Notes under the pieces: model-generated
What the model saw: only the letters and a program-made list of their open reading frames with translations
Databases searched by the model: none
What the model was told of the DNA's origin: nothing
Position numbers and translations under genes: made by a program
Shown here: piece after piece, positions 57,027-64,000 of the stretch
Layout: every line of letters starts with the position of its first letter
Position numbering within the stretch: the stretch's first letter is position 1
Assembly: GCA_964439955.1 (NCBI GenBank)
Contig: CAYTPX010000005.1
Span: forward strand, 18,285-82,284
Source: UBA1794 sp964439955
GTDB taxonomy: Bacteria; Bacteroidota; Bacteroidia; Bacteroidales; Bacteroidaceae
Direction: 5' to 3'
Length of the DNA: 64,000 nucleotides

Positions 57027-58150
57027 AGAAGAAAGCGCTTTTCATAGACCGCGACGGCACGATAGTGGTGGAGCCGCCGGTCGATTACCAGTTAGATAGT
57101 TTTGAGAAGTTGGCCTTTGTCCCGGGCGTAATACGTAACCTTTCGTTCATAGCGGATAAGCTCGACTATGAATTGGTGATGGTTACAAACCAAGACGGCT
57201 TGGGGACGGATTCATTCCCCGAAGATACCTTCTGGCCGGTGCATGACTTCATCCTAAAGACCTTGGAAGGCGAGGGAATCCACTTCGATGAAGTGCTGAT
57301 TGACCGTAGCTTCCCGGAGGATAACGCCCCGACCCGGAAGCCGCGTACAGGCATGTTGGGGAAGTACATGGGTGGGGAATACGACCTTGCCGCTTGCTAT
57401 GTCATTGGCGACCGCCTGACTGATGTGGAACTGGCCAAGAACTTGGGATGCAAGGCTATCCGGTTATGCGGGAGCGGGGCGGCGGATTGGTCTGCCTGTC
57501 CCGGGCTTGCGGAAGTTTGCGCCTTGGTTACGCCCTCATGGGGGCGCATTGCAGAATTTTTGTTTGCCGGTGAGCGGAAGGCGGAGGTGCACCGGGTGAC
57601 GAAAGAGACGGATATCCGGGTGAAGATGGACTTGGACGGGACAGGTTCTTGCCGTATTTCCACAGGTTTGGGCTTCTTCGATCACATGTTGGAGCAAATC
57701 GGCCGTCATGGGGGGCTGGACTTGGAGATTGTTTGCCAAGGGGATTTGCATGTCGATGAGCACCATACGATAGAGGATACGGCACTTGCCTTGGGCGAAT
57801 GCTTGCATCGCGCTTTGGGGGACAAGCGGGGAATCGAACGCTACGGCTACTCTTTGCCGATGGACGACTGCCTTTGCCAAGTGGCCTTGGACTTTGGCGG
57901 ACGCCCGTGGTTGGTTTGGGATGCCGACTTCCGCCGTGAGCGGATAGGGGAGATGCCCACGGAGATGTTCCTGCATTTCTTCAAAAGTTTGAGCGACGCG
58001 GCGCGCATGAACCTCAATGTGAAGGCGGAAGGGACGAATGAGCATCACAAGATAGAGGGTATTTTCAAGGCTTTTGCGCGGGCAGTACGGATGGCCGTGC
58101 GCCGCGATATTTACCACTACGAGTTGCCGTCTTCGAAAGGCGTGCTGTGA
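57023..58150 (+). CDS. hisB: Bifunctional histidinol-phosphatase / imidazoleglycerol-phosphate dehydratase
   Basis: The protein has 375 residues in two domains. The N-terminal HAD phosphatase (about 1-165) has the nucleophile motif FIDRDGTIVVEPP. The C-terminal IGPD dehydratase (about 185-375) has two metal-binding sets, FDHMLEQIGRHGGLDL and DEHHTIEDTALALGE, and a repeated EGTNEHHKIEGIFKAFARA. It catalyses steps seven and nine of histidine synthesis. It is the last gene of hisGDCB; hisH, hisA, hisF and hisI are not in the window. A strong terminator follows. Confidence 0.97.
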   Translation: MKKKALFIDRDGTIVVEPPVDYQLDSFEKLAFVPGVIRNLSFIADKLDYELVMVTNQDGLGTDSFPEDTFWPVHDFILKTLEGEGIHFDEVLIDRSFPEDNAPTRKPRTGMLGKYMGGEYDLAACYVIGDRLTDVELAKNLGCKAIRLCGSGAADWSACPGLAEVCALVTPSWGRIAEFLFAGERKAEVHRVTKETDIRVKMDLDGTGSCRISTGLGFFDHMLEQIGRHGGLDLEIVCQGDLHVDEHHTIEDTALALGECLHRALGDKRGIERYGYSLPMDDCLCQVALDFGGRPWLVWDADFRRERIGEMPTEMFLHFFKSLSDAARMNLNVKAEGTNEHHKIEGIFKAFARAVRMAVRRDIYHYELPSSKGVL

Positions 58151-58180
58151 TTCTTGATACTTTCCCCTTATGGAAGGCGG

Positions 58181-58222
58181 AAAACGGAGGGTGTGCCGGA
58201 AGGCATGCCCTCCGTTTTGTTT
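58181..58222 (+). terminator. Terminator of the his operon
   Basis: An 11-bp perfect stem (AAAACGGAGGG with its complement) continues through G-U pairs to TGCC-GGAA-GGCA, giving about 17 pairs, and is followed by GTTTCC. Confidence 0.8.
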
Positions 58223-58375
58223 CCCCTCATGTGTCACGTTTTCTTCTCCGCGCCACGTGTTTCCTTTATTCCTTTGGAGAGCCTTCCCGCAAGGGGCAAG
58301 GCGCGGGCCGGAGGCATATTGGGGCGGGAAACGGTTCCGGCGTGTCCCCAAGTCCCTTTCCTTAAGCATGTCGTT

Positions 58376-58416
58376 GCGGAAAAAAGGGGGGGTGTACCCG
58401 AATAGGCACACCCCCT
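58376..58416 (-). terminator. Terminator of gpmI
   Basis: An 8-bp stem (GGGGGTGT with ACACCCCC) is followed on the minus strand by a run of T (the plus strand shows AAAAAA before the stem). A shorter T run on the plus side may make it bidirectional. Confidence 0.7.
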
Positions 58417-58420
58417 TTTC

Positions 58421-58484
58421 TTGAAAAGTGCGGCTCTTTTCCCGGAAAGTGCCTGCGCTTTTGTGCGAAAGTACTTGCGCTTTA
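58421..58484. repeat. Dispersed palindromic tract, copy H
   Basis: Three related units read GAAAAGTGCGGCTCTTTTC, CGGAAAGTGCCTGCGC and GCTTTTGTGCGAAAGTAC, next to the 3' end of gpmI. Confidence 0.5.
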
Positions 58485-59999
58485 CCCGATGAGGCACTCG
58501 CCGGTCATTTCTTCCGGTTGCGGAAGTCCCATGATCTTCAGGATGGAAGGTGCCACGTCGGCCAGGCGGCCGTCTTTGACGGACTGCCCTTTTTCCTCTG
58601 TCACATACACGAACGGTACGGGGTTGAGGCTGTGTGCCGTGTTGGGCGTGCCGTCTTCGTTCAGGGCGTGGTCGGCATTCCCGTGGTCGGCTATGATGAT
58701 GGCTTCGTAGCCTGTGGCTTTTGCGGCTTCGATTACGTCTTTCACGCATTCGTCCACTGCTTTCACCGCTTTCTCGATGGCTTCATACACGCCGGTATGC
58801 CCCACCATGTCGCCATTGGCGAAGTTTACGACAATGAAGTCGTATTTGTTTTCCTTGATGGCTTCCACTAATTTGCCTTTCACCTCGTAGGCGCTCATCT
58901 CGGGCTTCAGGTCGTAGGTGGCCACCTTGGGCGAAGGCACGAGGATGCGGTCTTCACCTTCGAAGGGTGCTTCGCGTCCGCCGTTGAAGAAGAAAGTTAC
59001 GTGGGCATACTTCTCGGTCTCTGCGATGTGGAGTTGCTTCAATCCCTTGGAAGAGACGTATTCGCCCAGCGTGTTTTGCACGTTTTCCTTGTCGAAGAGT
59101 ATGTGCACGCCCTTGAACGAGGCGTCGTAAGGCGTCATGCAGTAGTACTGCAATCCGGGAATCGTCTGCATGCCGGCCTCGGGCATGTCTTGTTGTGTAA
59201 GGACGATGGTAAGCTCCTTGGCGCGGTCGTTGCGGTAATTGAAGAAAATCACCACGTCGCCTTCCTGGATGCGCCCGTCGATTGCCGAGTTGGCAATGGG
59301 TTTTATGAATTCATCCGTGACTCCTTCGGCGTAGCTTTCCTCCATTGCCGATTTCATGCAGTCCGCTTTTTTGCCGATGCCGTGGACGAGCAGGTCGTAG
59401 GCTTCCTTTATGCGTTCCCACCGCTTGTCGCGGTCCATGGCGTAGTAGCGGCCCACGATGGAGGCAATGTGCCCGGTGCCGAGTTGCTGGCAGTGCGCTT
59501 GCAGGTCTTCGATGAATCCCAGCCCGCTCTTGGGGTCTGTGTCGCGGCCGTCCATGAAGCAATGGATAAACGTGTTGCTGATGCCGTATTCCTTGGCGAT
59601 TTCGATGAGCTTATAGAGGTGTTCGAGCGAACTGTGCACGCCCCCGTTGGAAGTAAGCCCCATCAAGTGGATGCTCTTCCCCTTTTCCTTGGCATACGTG
59701 TAGGCGGAAATTATTTCCGGGTTTTGCAGGATGCTCCCGTCCTTGCAGGCGCGGTTGATTTTCACCAAGTCTTGGTAGACGATGCGCCCCGCCCCGATGT
59801 TTAAGTGCCCGACTTCTGAATTACCCATCTGCCCCTCTGGCAGTCCGACATTCTCCCCGCAGGCCAAGAGCTGGGAGTTCGGGTAGTTTGCCAGCAGGTA
59901 ATCCCAATAAGGGGTGGGCGTGTTGAAAATAACGTCGTCTTTTTTCCGGTCGCCTATTCCCCAACCGTCGAGGATCATTAAAAGGGCTTTCTTGTTCAT
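58482..59999 (-). CDS. gpmI: 2,3-bisphosphoglycerate-independent phosphoglycerate mutase
   Basis: The protein has 505 residues. It belongs to the alkaline phosphatase superfamily. The metal site includes LLMILDGWGIG, and the nucleophile Ser61 is in QMGNSEVGHLNIGAGR; later blocks are HCFMDGRDTDPKSG, DVVIFFNYRNDRA and ADHGNADHAL. It interconverts 3- and 2-phosphoglycerate in glycolysis and needs Mn. The leader from the likely promoter is about 120 bases and contains a palindromic tract. Confidence 0.97.
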   Translation of the reverse strand: MNKKALLMILDGWGIGDRKKDDVIFNTPTPYWDYLLANYPNSQLLACGENVGLPEGQMGNSEVGHLNIGAGRIVYQDLVKINRACKDGSILQNPEIISAYTYAKEKGKSIHLMGLTSNGGVHSSLEHLYKLIEIAKEYGISNTFIHCFMDGRDTDPKSGLGFIEDLQAHCQQLGTGHIASIVGRYYAMDRDKRWERIKEAYDLLVHGIGKKADCMKSAMEESYAEGVTDEFIKPIANSAIDGRIQEGDVVIFFNYRNDRAKELTIVLTQQDMPEAGMQTIPGLQYYCMTPYDASFKGVHILFDKENVQNTLGEYVSSKGLKQLHIAETEKYAHVTFFFNGGREAPFEGEDRILVPSPKVATYDLKPEMSAYEVKGKLVEAIKENKYDFIVVNFANGDMVGHTGVYEAIEKAVKAVDECVKDVIEAAKATGYEAIIIADHGNADHALNEDGTPNTAHSLNPVPFVYVTEEKGQSVKDGRLADVAPSILKIMGLPQPEEMTGECLIG

Positions 60000-60055
60000 A
60001 ATGGATATGTATTAAAAAAGGTATGTTCGCTTTGTCGGGAGTGCCATGGCTTCCG

Positions 60056-60130
60056 GTGCCAAGTGCGCGCGCTTTTGGGAAAAAGCGGCAGGACTTTTTA
60101 CTGGGAGCGGCAAGGCTTTTCCGGGGCAAA
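60056..60130. repeat. Dispersed palindromic tract, copy I
   Basis: The tract includes GCGCGCTTTTGGGAAAAAGC and GGCAAGGCTTTTCCGGGGC, in the gpmI leader. Confidence 0.5.
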
Positions 60131-60134
60131 GGTA
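60127..60134 (-). promoter_or_regulatory. Bacteroidota -7 element for gpmI
   Basis: The minus strand reads TACCTTTG, matching TAnnTTTG. It implies a leader of about 120 bases containing palindromic tract I. Confidence 0.55.
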
Positions 60135-60189
60135 CGGAAAATCTCTAATTTGGCGTATGCTTTGTGCCCAAATCCGTGGATGTAGGCGC

Positions 60190-61515
60190 TCAGTCTTCCC
60201 TGCGCCGTGTGGCTTTTGTAAGTTCGATTCCGTCTTTGTTGCCGAAGTCGTAGAGGATGGAGCGTATGGCTCGTTTCAGCAGCAGCTCCTCGGGATGCCC
60301 GAGGGGGTACATGTCGAGCAGGAGCGTGTCTTGTTCTTCCAATGTGATGTTGGGGCTGATGCCGGAGGAGTAGTTGGTTGTGTCGGCGTTGTATATCTCG
60401 CCCGTGACAAGCTTGAGGCCGTATCCGTACGTGTCGTTGCGGAAGATTTCGGAATGCAGGTCATGCCCTACGCTTTCTTCCCCGATTACGGTGATGTCCA
60501 TGTAGGGTTTCAGGCAGTGGATGAGCATTTCTCCCCCGCCGGTGGTGCGCCGGGAGACGAGGGCGTAAAGCCTGGGGAGGAGCAGCTGGGCGCCGTCGCC
60601 CACGAGCGAGGGGCTTAGCAGGGCGATGTCTGCGCCGCGTTGCTCATTCTGGATGAGGAAATAGAACGGTTGCCCGAAGGTTTCGTAAGGGGCGAGCATG
60701 GAACCTAATAAATAAGGAAGGTTGAGCGAATGCCCGTAGGCGAAGCGCAAGTCGAGCACCAAGTCCTCGATGCCTTGGGTTGCCAGACGTCCGACGGCCG
60801 CGCGCAACTGGTTGGCGTATTCCCCGTAGAAGTCTTCCGAACGGTTGGCGTCGGTTTCGAAATTGGTGAGCAGCAGGTAGCCGATGCGCTTGCCTTGCAC
60901 TTCGAATGCCGTGTCCTTTTCGACGGGCGGGGAAGTGAGCGAGCCGGGGACGCCTAATTGCAGGGTGGAAGTCTCCGTGAGGATTGGTTCTCCGTTCAGC
61001 GTGTCGTTCAGTTGGGCGAGTGTCAGGGTATGGGTGTTGCCTTCATCTGTATCTTCCAATATGTCGGAGTTGGAGGAAGTGACGAGCACTCCGTCGATGC
61101 GCACAATCCAGTCCCCGCGTTTTAGCCCGGCCTCCTCGGCGGGGGAGCCGGGATTGACGTGTAGCACCCGCAGGTAGCTTACGGAGTCCCCGCTGTGGAA
61201 GTCATAGTTGATGCCATAGGTGGCCGGGAGCGGCTCTTCGCCGTAGAAGATGCAGCTCACGGCTTCCCCGTTCCGGTTCTCGGAACTGGAGATGAGTGAG
61301 TTGATGTAATTCTCCGGCGTGGCGTATATGGACGTGGACGATTCCGCGGGAAGGGACGTGTTGAAGAGGTAGTCTTCGGAGAAAGTGCGGTAGAGCCAAC
61401 TGTTCATCTCCGTCCGGTCGCGGTACTCGATGGTACGGTCTTCCCCGCAGGCGTAGAGGAAAAACGAGGTGGCCAAGAGCAGGGGCAGGCGGAGGGGCAG
61501 GGTGCTTTTTTTCAT
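60190..61515 (-). CDS. S41-family lipoprotein, probably a catalytically inactive peptidase
   Basis: The protein has 441 residues. A lipoprotein signal ends in the lipobox LYAC with Cys23. A PDZ domain (about 108-180) includes NPGSPAEEAGLKRGDWIVRIDG. The S41 (tail-specific protease-like) core follows (about 205-400). In E. coli Tsp the nucleophile Ser and general-base Lys are 25 residues apart, in a SASE block and an FGKG block. The matching blocks here read TTGGGE (Gly326 in place of Ser) and SVGHD (His351 in place of Lys), exactly 25 residues apart. This suggests a binding or scaffold protein on the outer or inner membrane surface rather than a protease. Starting at 61515 places the lipobox correctly; the frame is open further upstream. 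Confidence 0.82.
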   Translation of the reverse strand: MKKSTLPLRLPLLLATSFFLYACGEDRTIEYRDRTEMNSWLYRTFSEDYLFNTSLPAESSTSIYATPENYINSLISSSENRNGEAVSCIFYGEEPLPATYGINYDFHSGDSVSYLRVLHVNPGSPAEEAGLKRGDWIVRIDGVLVTSSNSDILEDTDEGNTHTLTLAQLNDTLNGEPILTETSTLQLGVPGSLTSPPVEKDTAFEVQGKRIGYLLLTNFETDANRSEDFYGEYANQLRAAVGRLATQGIEDLVLDLRFAYGHSLNLPYLLGSMLAPYETFGQPFYFLIQNEQRGADIALLSPSLVGDGAQLLLPRLYALVSRRTTGGGEMLIHCLKPYMDITVIGEESVGHDLHSEIFRNDTYGYGLKLVTGEIYNADTTNYSSGISPNITLEEQDTLLLDMYPLGHPEELLLKRAIRSILYDFGNKDGIELTKATRRRED

Positions 61516-61591
61516 TCTCGTGCATGTTTCTGCCACGCCGTATCCCGGGGGATGGCGTGGCCTGTGGCGGGGAAAGCCCCGATTCATGTGG

Positions 61592-61599
61592 CAAAAGTA
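61592..61599 (-). promoter_or_regulatory. Bacteroidota -7 element for the S41 lipoprotein gene
   Basis: The minus strand reads TACTTTTG, matching TAnnTTTG, 77 bases upstream of the start. Confidence 0.55.
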
Positions 61600-61718
61600 A
61601 TAAAAATGCCGGCATACCAGCTTGTTTTCCTGCGTAAATTCTTTTTTCCGCCATGGGCGGCGTAGGCCGCGCAGGCGGAGGCGTGGGGCGGCTGCTGGGC
61701 GTGCCGTCGTCCCATGCG

Positions 61719-61795
61719 GGGCTTTTCCCGGTTTCCTGCAAGGCTTTTTCCGGAAACCGCCAAGCCTTTTCCCCCTTTCCCTTGCCCCTTTTGGC
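61719..61795. repeat. Dispersed palindromic tract, copy J
   Basis: The tract contains GGGCTTTTCCCGG, GCAAGGCTTTTTCCGGAAAC and CAAGCCTTTTCCCC, close to the window-wide type. Confidence 0.48.
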
Positions 61796-61898
61796 GCGAG
61801 GCGGCGCGACAAAAGGCTTGCCGATATGGGATTTCCCCATTCCCGTGTGCCGCCCGGCGGGGCTTTCTCTTACTTTTCGTTATAAAACGGATTGTTTT

Positions 61899-61930
61899 TT
61901 TGTGCGGAACGGGAAAACAGCGTATATTTG
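61899..61930 (+). promoter_or_regulatory. Promoter of pruA
   Basis: A -33 TTTG (61899-61902) and a -7 TATATTTG (61923-61930) are separated by 20 bases, an ideal match. Confidence 0.78.
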
Positions 61931-62053
61931 GGGCACTGAAAGCCGGAAAAATGCAGCAAGCGGGGTCTATCCCCGGCGCGGCTTTTCCCGCAACGACGGA
62001 AAATAAACGACAGGGAAGTACATAGCTTTATCCAAATACATCTATTCTTTATT

Positions 62054-63685
62054 ATGAATAACGCAATTTATTCGTTCCCGAAACCCATCAATGAGCCGGT
62101 GAAAGCCTATGCTCCGGGAAGCAAAGAAAAAGCAGAATTAAAAGCAGCCTTGAAGCAAATCGCTTCGGAAGTGCAAGACATTCCCCTTGTAATCGGCGGC
62201 CAGGAGGTGCGTACCGGCGACACGGGCAACGTAGTCATGCCGCACGACCACCAGCACGTGCTGGCCACGTACCACAAAGCGGGGCCGAAAGAGGTGCAAA
62301 TGGCGATTGACGCCGCGCTCAAGGCAAGGCAAGAGTGGAGCGACCTGCCCTTTACGGAGCGCGCCAGCGTAATGTTGCGCGTTGCGGAACTGATTTCTAC
62401 GAAATACCGCTACCTGATGAACGCAAGTTGCATGCTGGGGCAGAGCAAAAACCCCTTCCAGGCTGAAATCGACGCCCCCTGCGAATTGATCGACTTCTTG
62501 CGTTACAGTACGTTTTATGCGAGCCAAGTCTATTCCGACCAGCCCTATTCGGAAACCGGCACGATCAACCGGATGGATTACCGGGCACTTGAGGGATTTG
62601 TCTTCTCGCTGACCCCGTTTAACTTTACCTCCATTGCCTGCAACCTCAACATGGCTCCGGCAATGATGGGTAACGTGGCGGTCTGGAAGCCCTCCACGAC
62701 GGCCATCCTCTCCAACTATCTTTTGATGAAGATATTCAAGGAAGCCGGATTGCCTGATGGCGTTGTGAACTTCATCCCCGGGAAAGGCAGCGTAATCGGC
62801 AAGGTTGTAACCGAAAGCCCCGACTTGGCTGGATTCCACTTTACCGGTTCTACCGCGACGTTCAACTCCATTTGGCGCCAGATGGGAGAGAATCTGGAGA
62901 AGTACCGCTCCTATCCCAAGATCGTGGGCGAGACGGGCGGAAAGAACTTCATCTTCGTGCATCCTTCCGCCCCGCTTCCTGAAGTGGCCACTGCCATTGT
63001 CCGCGGCGCTTTTGAGTACCAAGGGCAGAAGTGTTCGGCAGGTTCGCGCGCTTACATCCCCGCTTCCATCTGGCCGGCTCTCAAGGAGTTGGTGGGCGAC
63101 ATGCTGAAAGAAATCAAGATGGGCGACGTCCAGGACTTCTCCAACTTCATCAATGCGGTAATCGACGAAGCCTCTTTCGATAACATCAAGGGCTATATCG
63201 ATTATGCGAAGGCTTCTTCCGACGCGGAAATCGTGTTTGGCGGGAATTGCGACAAGAGCGTGGGCTATTTCGTAGAGCCTACCGTGATCAAGACAACCGA
63301 TCCCAAGTTCAAGACCATGGTGGAAGAGATATTCGGCCCGGTGATTACCGTATTTGTCTACGATGACGCGAAATATGAGGAGACGCTTGAGCTGTGCGAC
63401 CAGACCTCTCCGTATGGTTTGACCGGTTCGATTTTCGCCACCGACCGCTATGCGATAGAATTGGCGCAGAACAAGTTGCGTTATGCCGCCGGAAACTTCT
63501 ACATCAACGACAAGCCGACGGGTGCCGTCATTGCGCAACAACCTTTCGGAGGAAGCCGTGCCAGCGGTACGAACGACAAGGCCGGCGGCCCGCTCAACCT
63601 CATCCGTTGGACCAATCCCCGCTGCGTGAAAGAAACACTCGTGCCGCCTACGACCTACGGCTACCCTTTCTTGGGCGAGAAATAA
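62054..63685 (+). CDS. pruA: 1-pyrroline-5-carboxylate dehydrogenase
   Basis: The protein has 543 residues of the aldehyde dehydrogenase superfamily. The catalytic pair is visible: Glu in KIVGETGGKNFIFVHPSA and Cys in YQGQKCSAGSRAYIPAS. SLTPFNFTSIACNLNMAPA and FHFTGSTATFNSIWRQMG are typical of the P5C dehydrogenase type. It oxidises P5C/glutamate semialdehyde to glutamate in proline and arginine breakdown. No proline dehydrogenase (putA/prodh) gene is in the window. A well-formed promoter precedes it and a hairpin terminator follows. Confidence 0.95.
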   Translation: MNNAIYSFPKPINEPVKAYAPGSKEKAELKAALKQIASEVQDIPLVIGGQEVRTGDTGNVVMPHDHQHVLATYHKAGPKEVQMAIDAALKARQEWSDLPFTERASVMLRVAELISTKYRYLMNASCMLGQSKNPFQAEIDAPCELIDFLRYSTFYASQVYSDQPYSETGTINRMDYRALEGFVFSLTPFNFTSIACNLNMAPAMMGNVAVWKPSTTAILSNYLLMKIFKEAGLPDGVVNFIPGKGSVIGKVVTESPDLAGFHFTGSTATFNSIWRQMGENLEKYRSYPKIVGETGGKNFIFVHPSAPLPEVATAIVRGAFEYQGQKCSAGSRAYIPASIWPALKELVGDMLKEIKMGDVQDFSNFINAVIDEASFDNIKGYIDYAKASSDAEIVFGGNCDKSVGYFVEPTVIKTTDPKFKTMVEEIFGPVITVFVYDDAKYEETLELCDQTSPYGLTGSIFATDRYAIELAQNKLRYAAGNFYINDKPTGAVIAQQPFGGSRASGTNDKAGGPLNLIRWTNPRCVKETLVPPTTYGYPFLGEK

Positions 63686-63750
63686 GGGCGTAAGAGGTAA
63701 AACTCCCTTGGCCGGGGTGGCGTCCCGCCCCGGGCATACGGAAATGACAC

Positions 63751-63790
63751 ACAGGGCTGCTTTGCCGAGGCAAGGCGGCCCTGTTTCGTT
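63751..63790 (+). terminator. Terminator of pruA
   Basis: A 15-pair stem with two G-U wobbles (ACAGGGCTGCTTTGC with GCAAGGCGGCCCTGT) closes a four-base loop and is followed by TTCGTT, a weak T-run. Confidence 0.6.
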
Positions 63791-63829
63791 GGTGCGGCAG
63801 GTTGCGTCGGGCGTCTTGGGGGAGGGAAA

Positions 63830-63862
63830 CAAAAAAGCGGCCGATCCTCCCGGACAGGCCGC
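63830..63862 (-). terminator. Terminator of the candidate small RNA
   Basis: GCGGCC (63837-63842) pairs with GGCCGC (63857-63862), with a short inner TCC/GGA stem; on the minus strand TTTTTTG follows. Confidence 0.65.
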
Positions 63863-63912
63863 CAATTTATCTAACCAAATCAAAACAATTATGAAACTAT
63901 TCTTTAGTTTTA
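63830..63912 (-). ncRNA. Candidate small RNA
   Basis: On the minus strand a promoter (TTG-N20-TACCTTTG, 63919-63949) should start a transcript near 63912. It would end at a hairpin (63837-63862, GCGGCC with GGCCGC) followed by TTTTTTG, giving about 80 bases. The 5' half is A+U-rich and unlike the coding regions around it. A possible short reading frame starts at 63916, but it lies at the likely transcription start and runs through the terminator. Confidence 0.5.
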
Positions 63913-63918
63913 GCATCA

Positions 63919-63949
63919 CAAAGGTAGGCTTTATTCTCGATACCTCCAA
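63919..63949 (-). promoter_or_regulatory. Promoter of the candidate small RNA
   Basis: The minus strand has TTG (63947-63949), a 20-base spacer and TACCTTTG (63919-63926), a good Bacteroidota promoter. Confidence 0.65.
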
Positions 63950-64000
63950 TTATGGCGGGCAAAAAAGTGTTCTTTTTTCCGGAAACGAGTATTCATTTTC

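Larger units (their letters stand above)
58151..58481. other. 331-base spacer between convergent hisB and gpmI
   Basis: No gene is visible. It holds the his terminator (58181-58222), the gpmI terminator (58376-58416) and a palindromic tract (58421-58484). The central 150 bases are unremarkable. Confidence 0.6.
61516..62053. other. 538-base spacer between divergent genes
   Basis: No gene is visible. It contains the promoter element of the S41 lipoprotein gene (61592-61599), a palindromic tract (61719-61795) and the pruA promoter (61899-61930). The pruA leader is about 115 bases. Confidence 0.6.
63686..64000. other. 315-base region after pruA
   Basis: It contains the pruA terminator (63751-63790) and a minus-strand promoter and terminator that bracket a candidate small RNA (63830-63912). 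A plus-strand frame from ATG 63891 is open to the window end but has no support. Confidence 0.55.

Noticed and set aside
58181..58416. A CRISPR-like repeat cluster in the his-gpmI spacer
   Set aside because: The hairpins differ in sequence and spacing and are terminators and palindromic tracts, not regularly spaced repeats.
60190..61812. A 540-codon version of the S41 lipoprotein
   Set aside because: The extra N-terminal residues are basic and low in complexity and would hide the lipobox; ATG 61515 places Cys23 correctly and lies downstream of the promoter element.
62138..63949. A 603-codon open frame on the minus strand opposite pruA
   Set aside because: It is antisense to a clear P5C dehydrogenase and has no recognisable domain; high G+C makes long antisense frames common here.
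63891..64000. A plus-strand gene starting at ATG 63891 and running off the window
   Set aside because: Only 36 codons are visible, there is no ribosome site or plus-strand promoter, and the region overlaps a minus-strand promoter.

Overview
The window is a gap-containing contig from a G+C-rich member of the Bacteroidota, most likely order Bacteroidales; the genus cannot be settled from the sequence alone. The evidence is the TAnnTTTG promoter element in front of many genes, sparse Shine-Dalgarno sites, a fused lpxC-fabZ gene, a PorT-like type IX secretion protein next to an M6 protease with a C-terminal sorting domain, and a SpeA of the Bacteroides type. It is mostly ordinary chromosome with a few accessory islands. 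I see no rRNA, tRNA, CRISPR array, phage or insertion sequence.

Layout. 1-6197: the end of a UvrD/PcrA helicase gene, an LDH-family dehydrogenase with an atypical active-site loop, convergent metY, an Lrp regulator, and a Fur-family regulator with purA. 6230-13215: a surface-polysaccharide operon (glycosyltransferase, radical SAM/SPASM enzyme, glycosyltransferase, initiating sugar-phosphate transferase, Wzi, RfbC). 13526-20153: a six-gene sulfate activation and sulfonation operon (cysQ, SLC13 transporter, cysC, cysD, cysN, sulfotransferase) with no PAPS reductase, so its product is probably a sulfated molecule rather than cysteine. 20477-24536: M6 protease, rplS and porT. 24725-30491: truA and an alpha-glucan operon (debranching enzyme, GT4 synthase, GH57). 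30702-36558: a zinc-ribbon membrane protein, a 55-residue ferredoxin, NudC, rubrerythrin, Mrp and a DUF2851 protein.

36705-41480: anti-sigma-like protein, ECF sigma factor, argB, speA and an unknown secreted protein. 41650-52062, all minus strand: miaA, a PRiA4-ORF3-like gene, lpxA, lpxC-fabZ, lpxD, an HD phosphohydrolase, pyrF, prfA, a visibly A+T-richer HARE-HTH/PD-(D/E)XK gene that looks inserted, and purM. 52267-52366 is an N run flanked by an exact 55-bp duplication, probably an assembly artefact. 52452-58150: a DUF3109 gene, a Dabb gene and hisGDCB behind a histidine-rich leader peptide and attenuator. 58482-64000: gpmI, an S41-like lipoprotein that appears to lack its catalytic Ser and Lys, pruA, and a candidate small RNA.

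The points most worth following are the sulfonation operon, the HARE/PD-(D/E)XK gene between purM and prfA, the predicted dead S41 lipoprotein, the radical SAM enzyme inside a polysaccharide operon, and a family of short C/TTTTCCGGGAAAAG-like palindromic tracts in at least ten spacers and once inside the uvrD reading frame.
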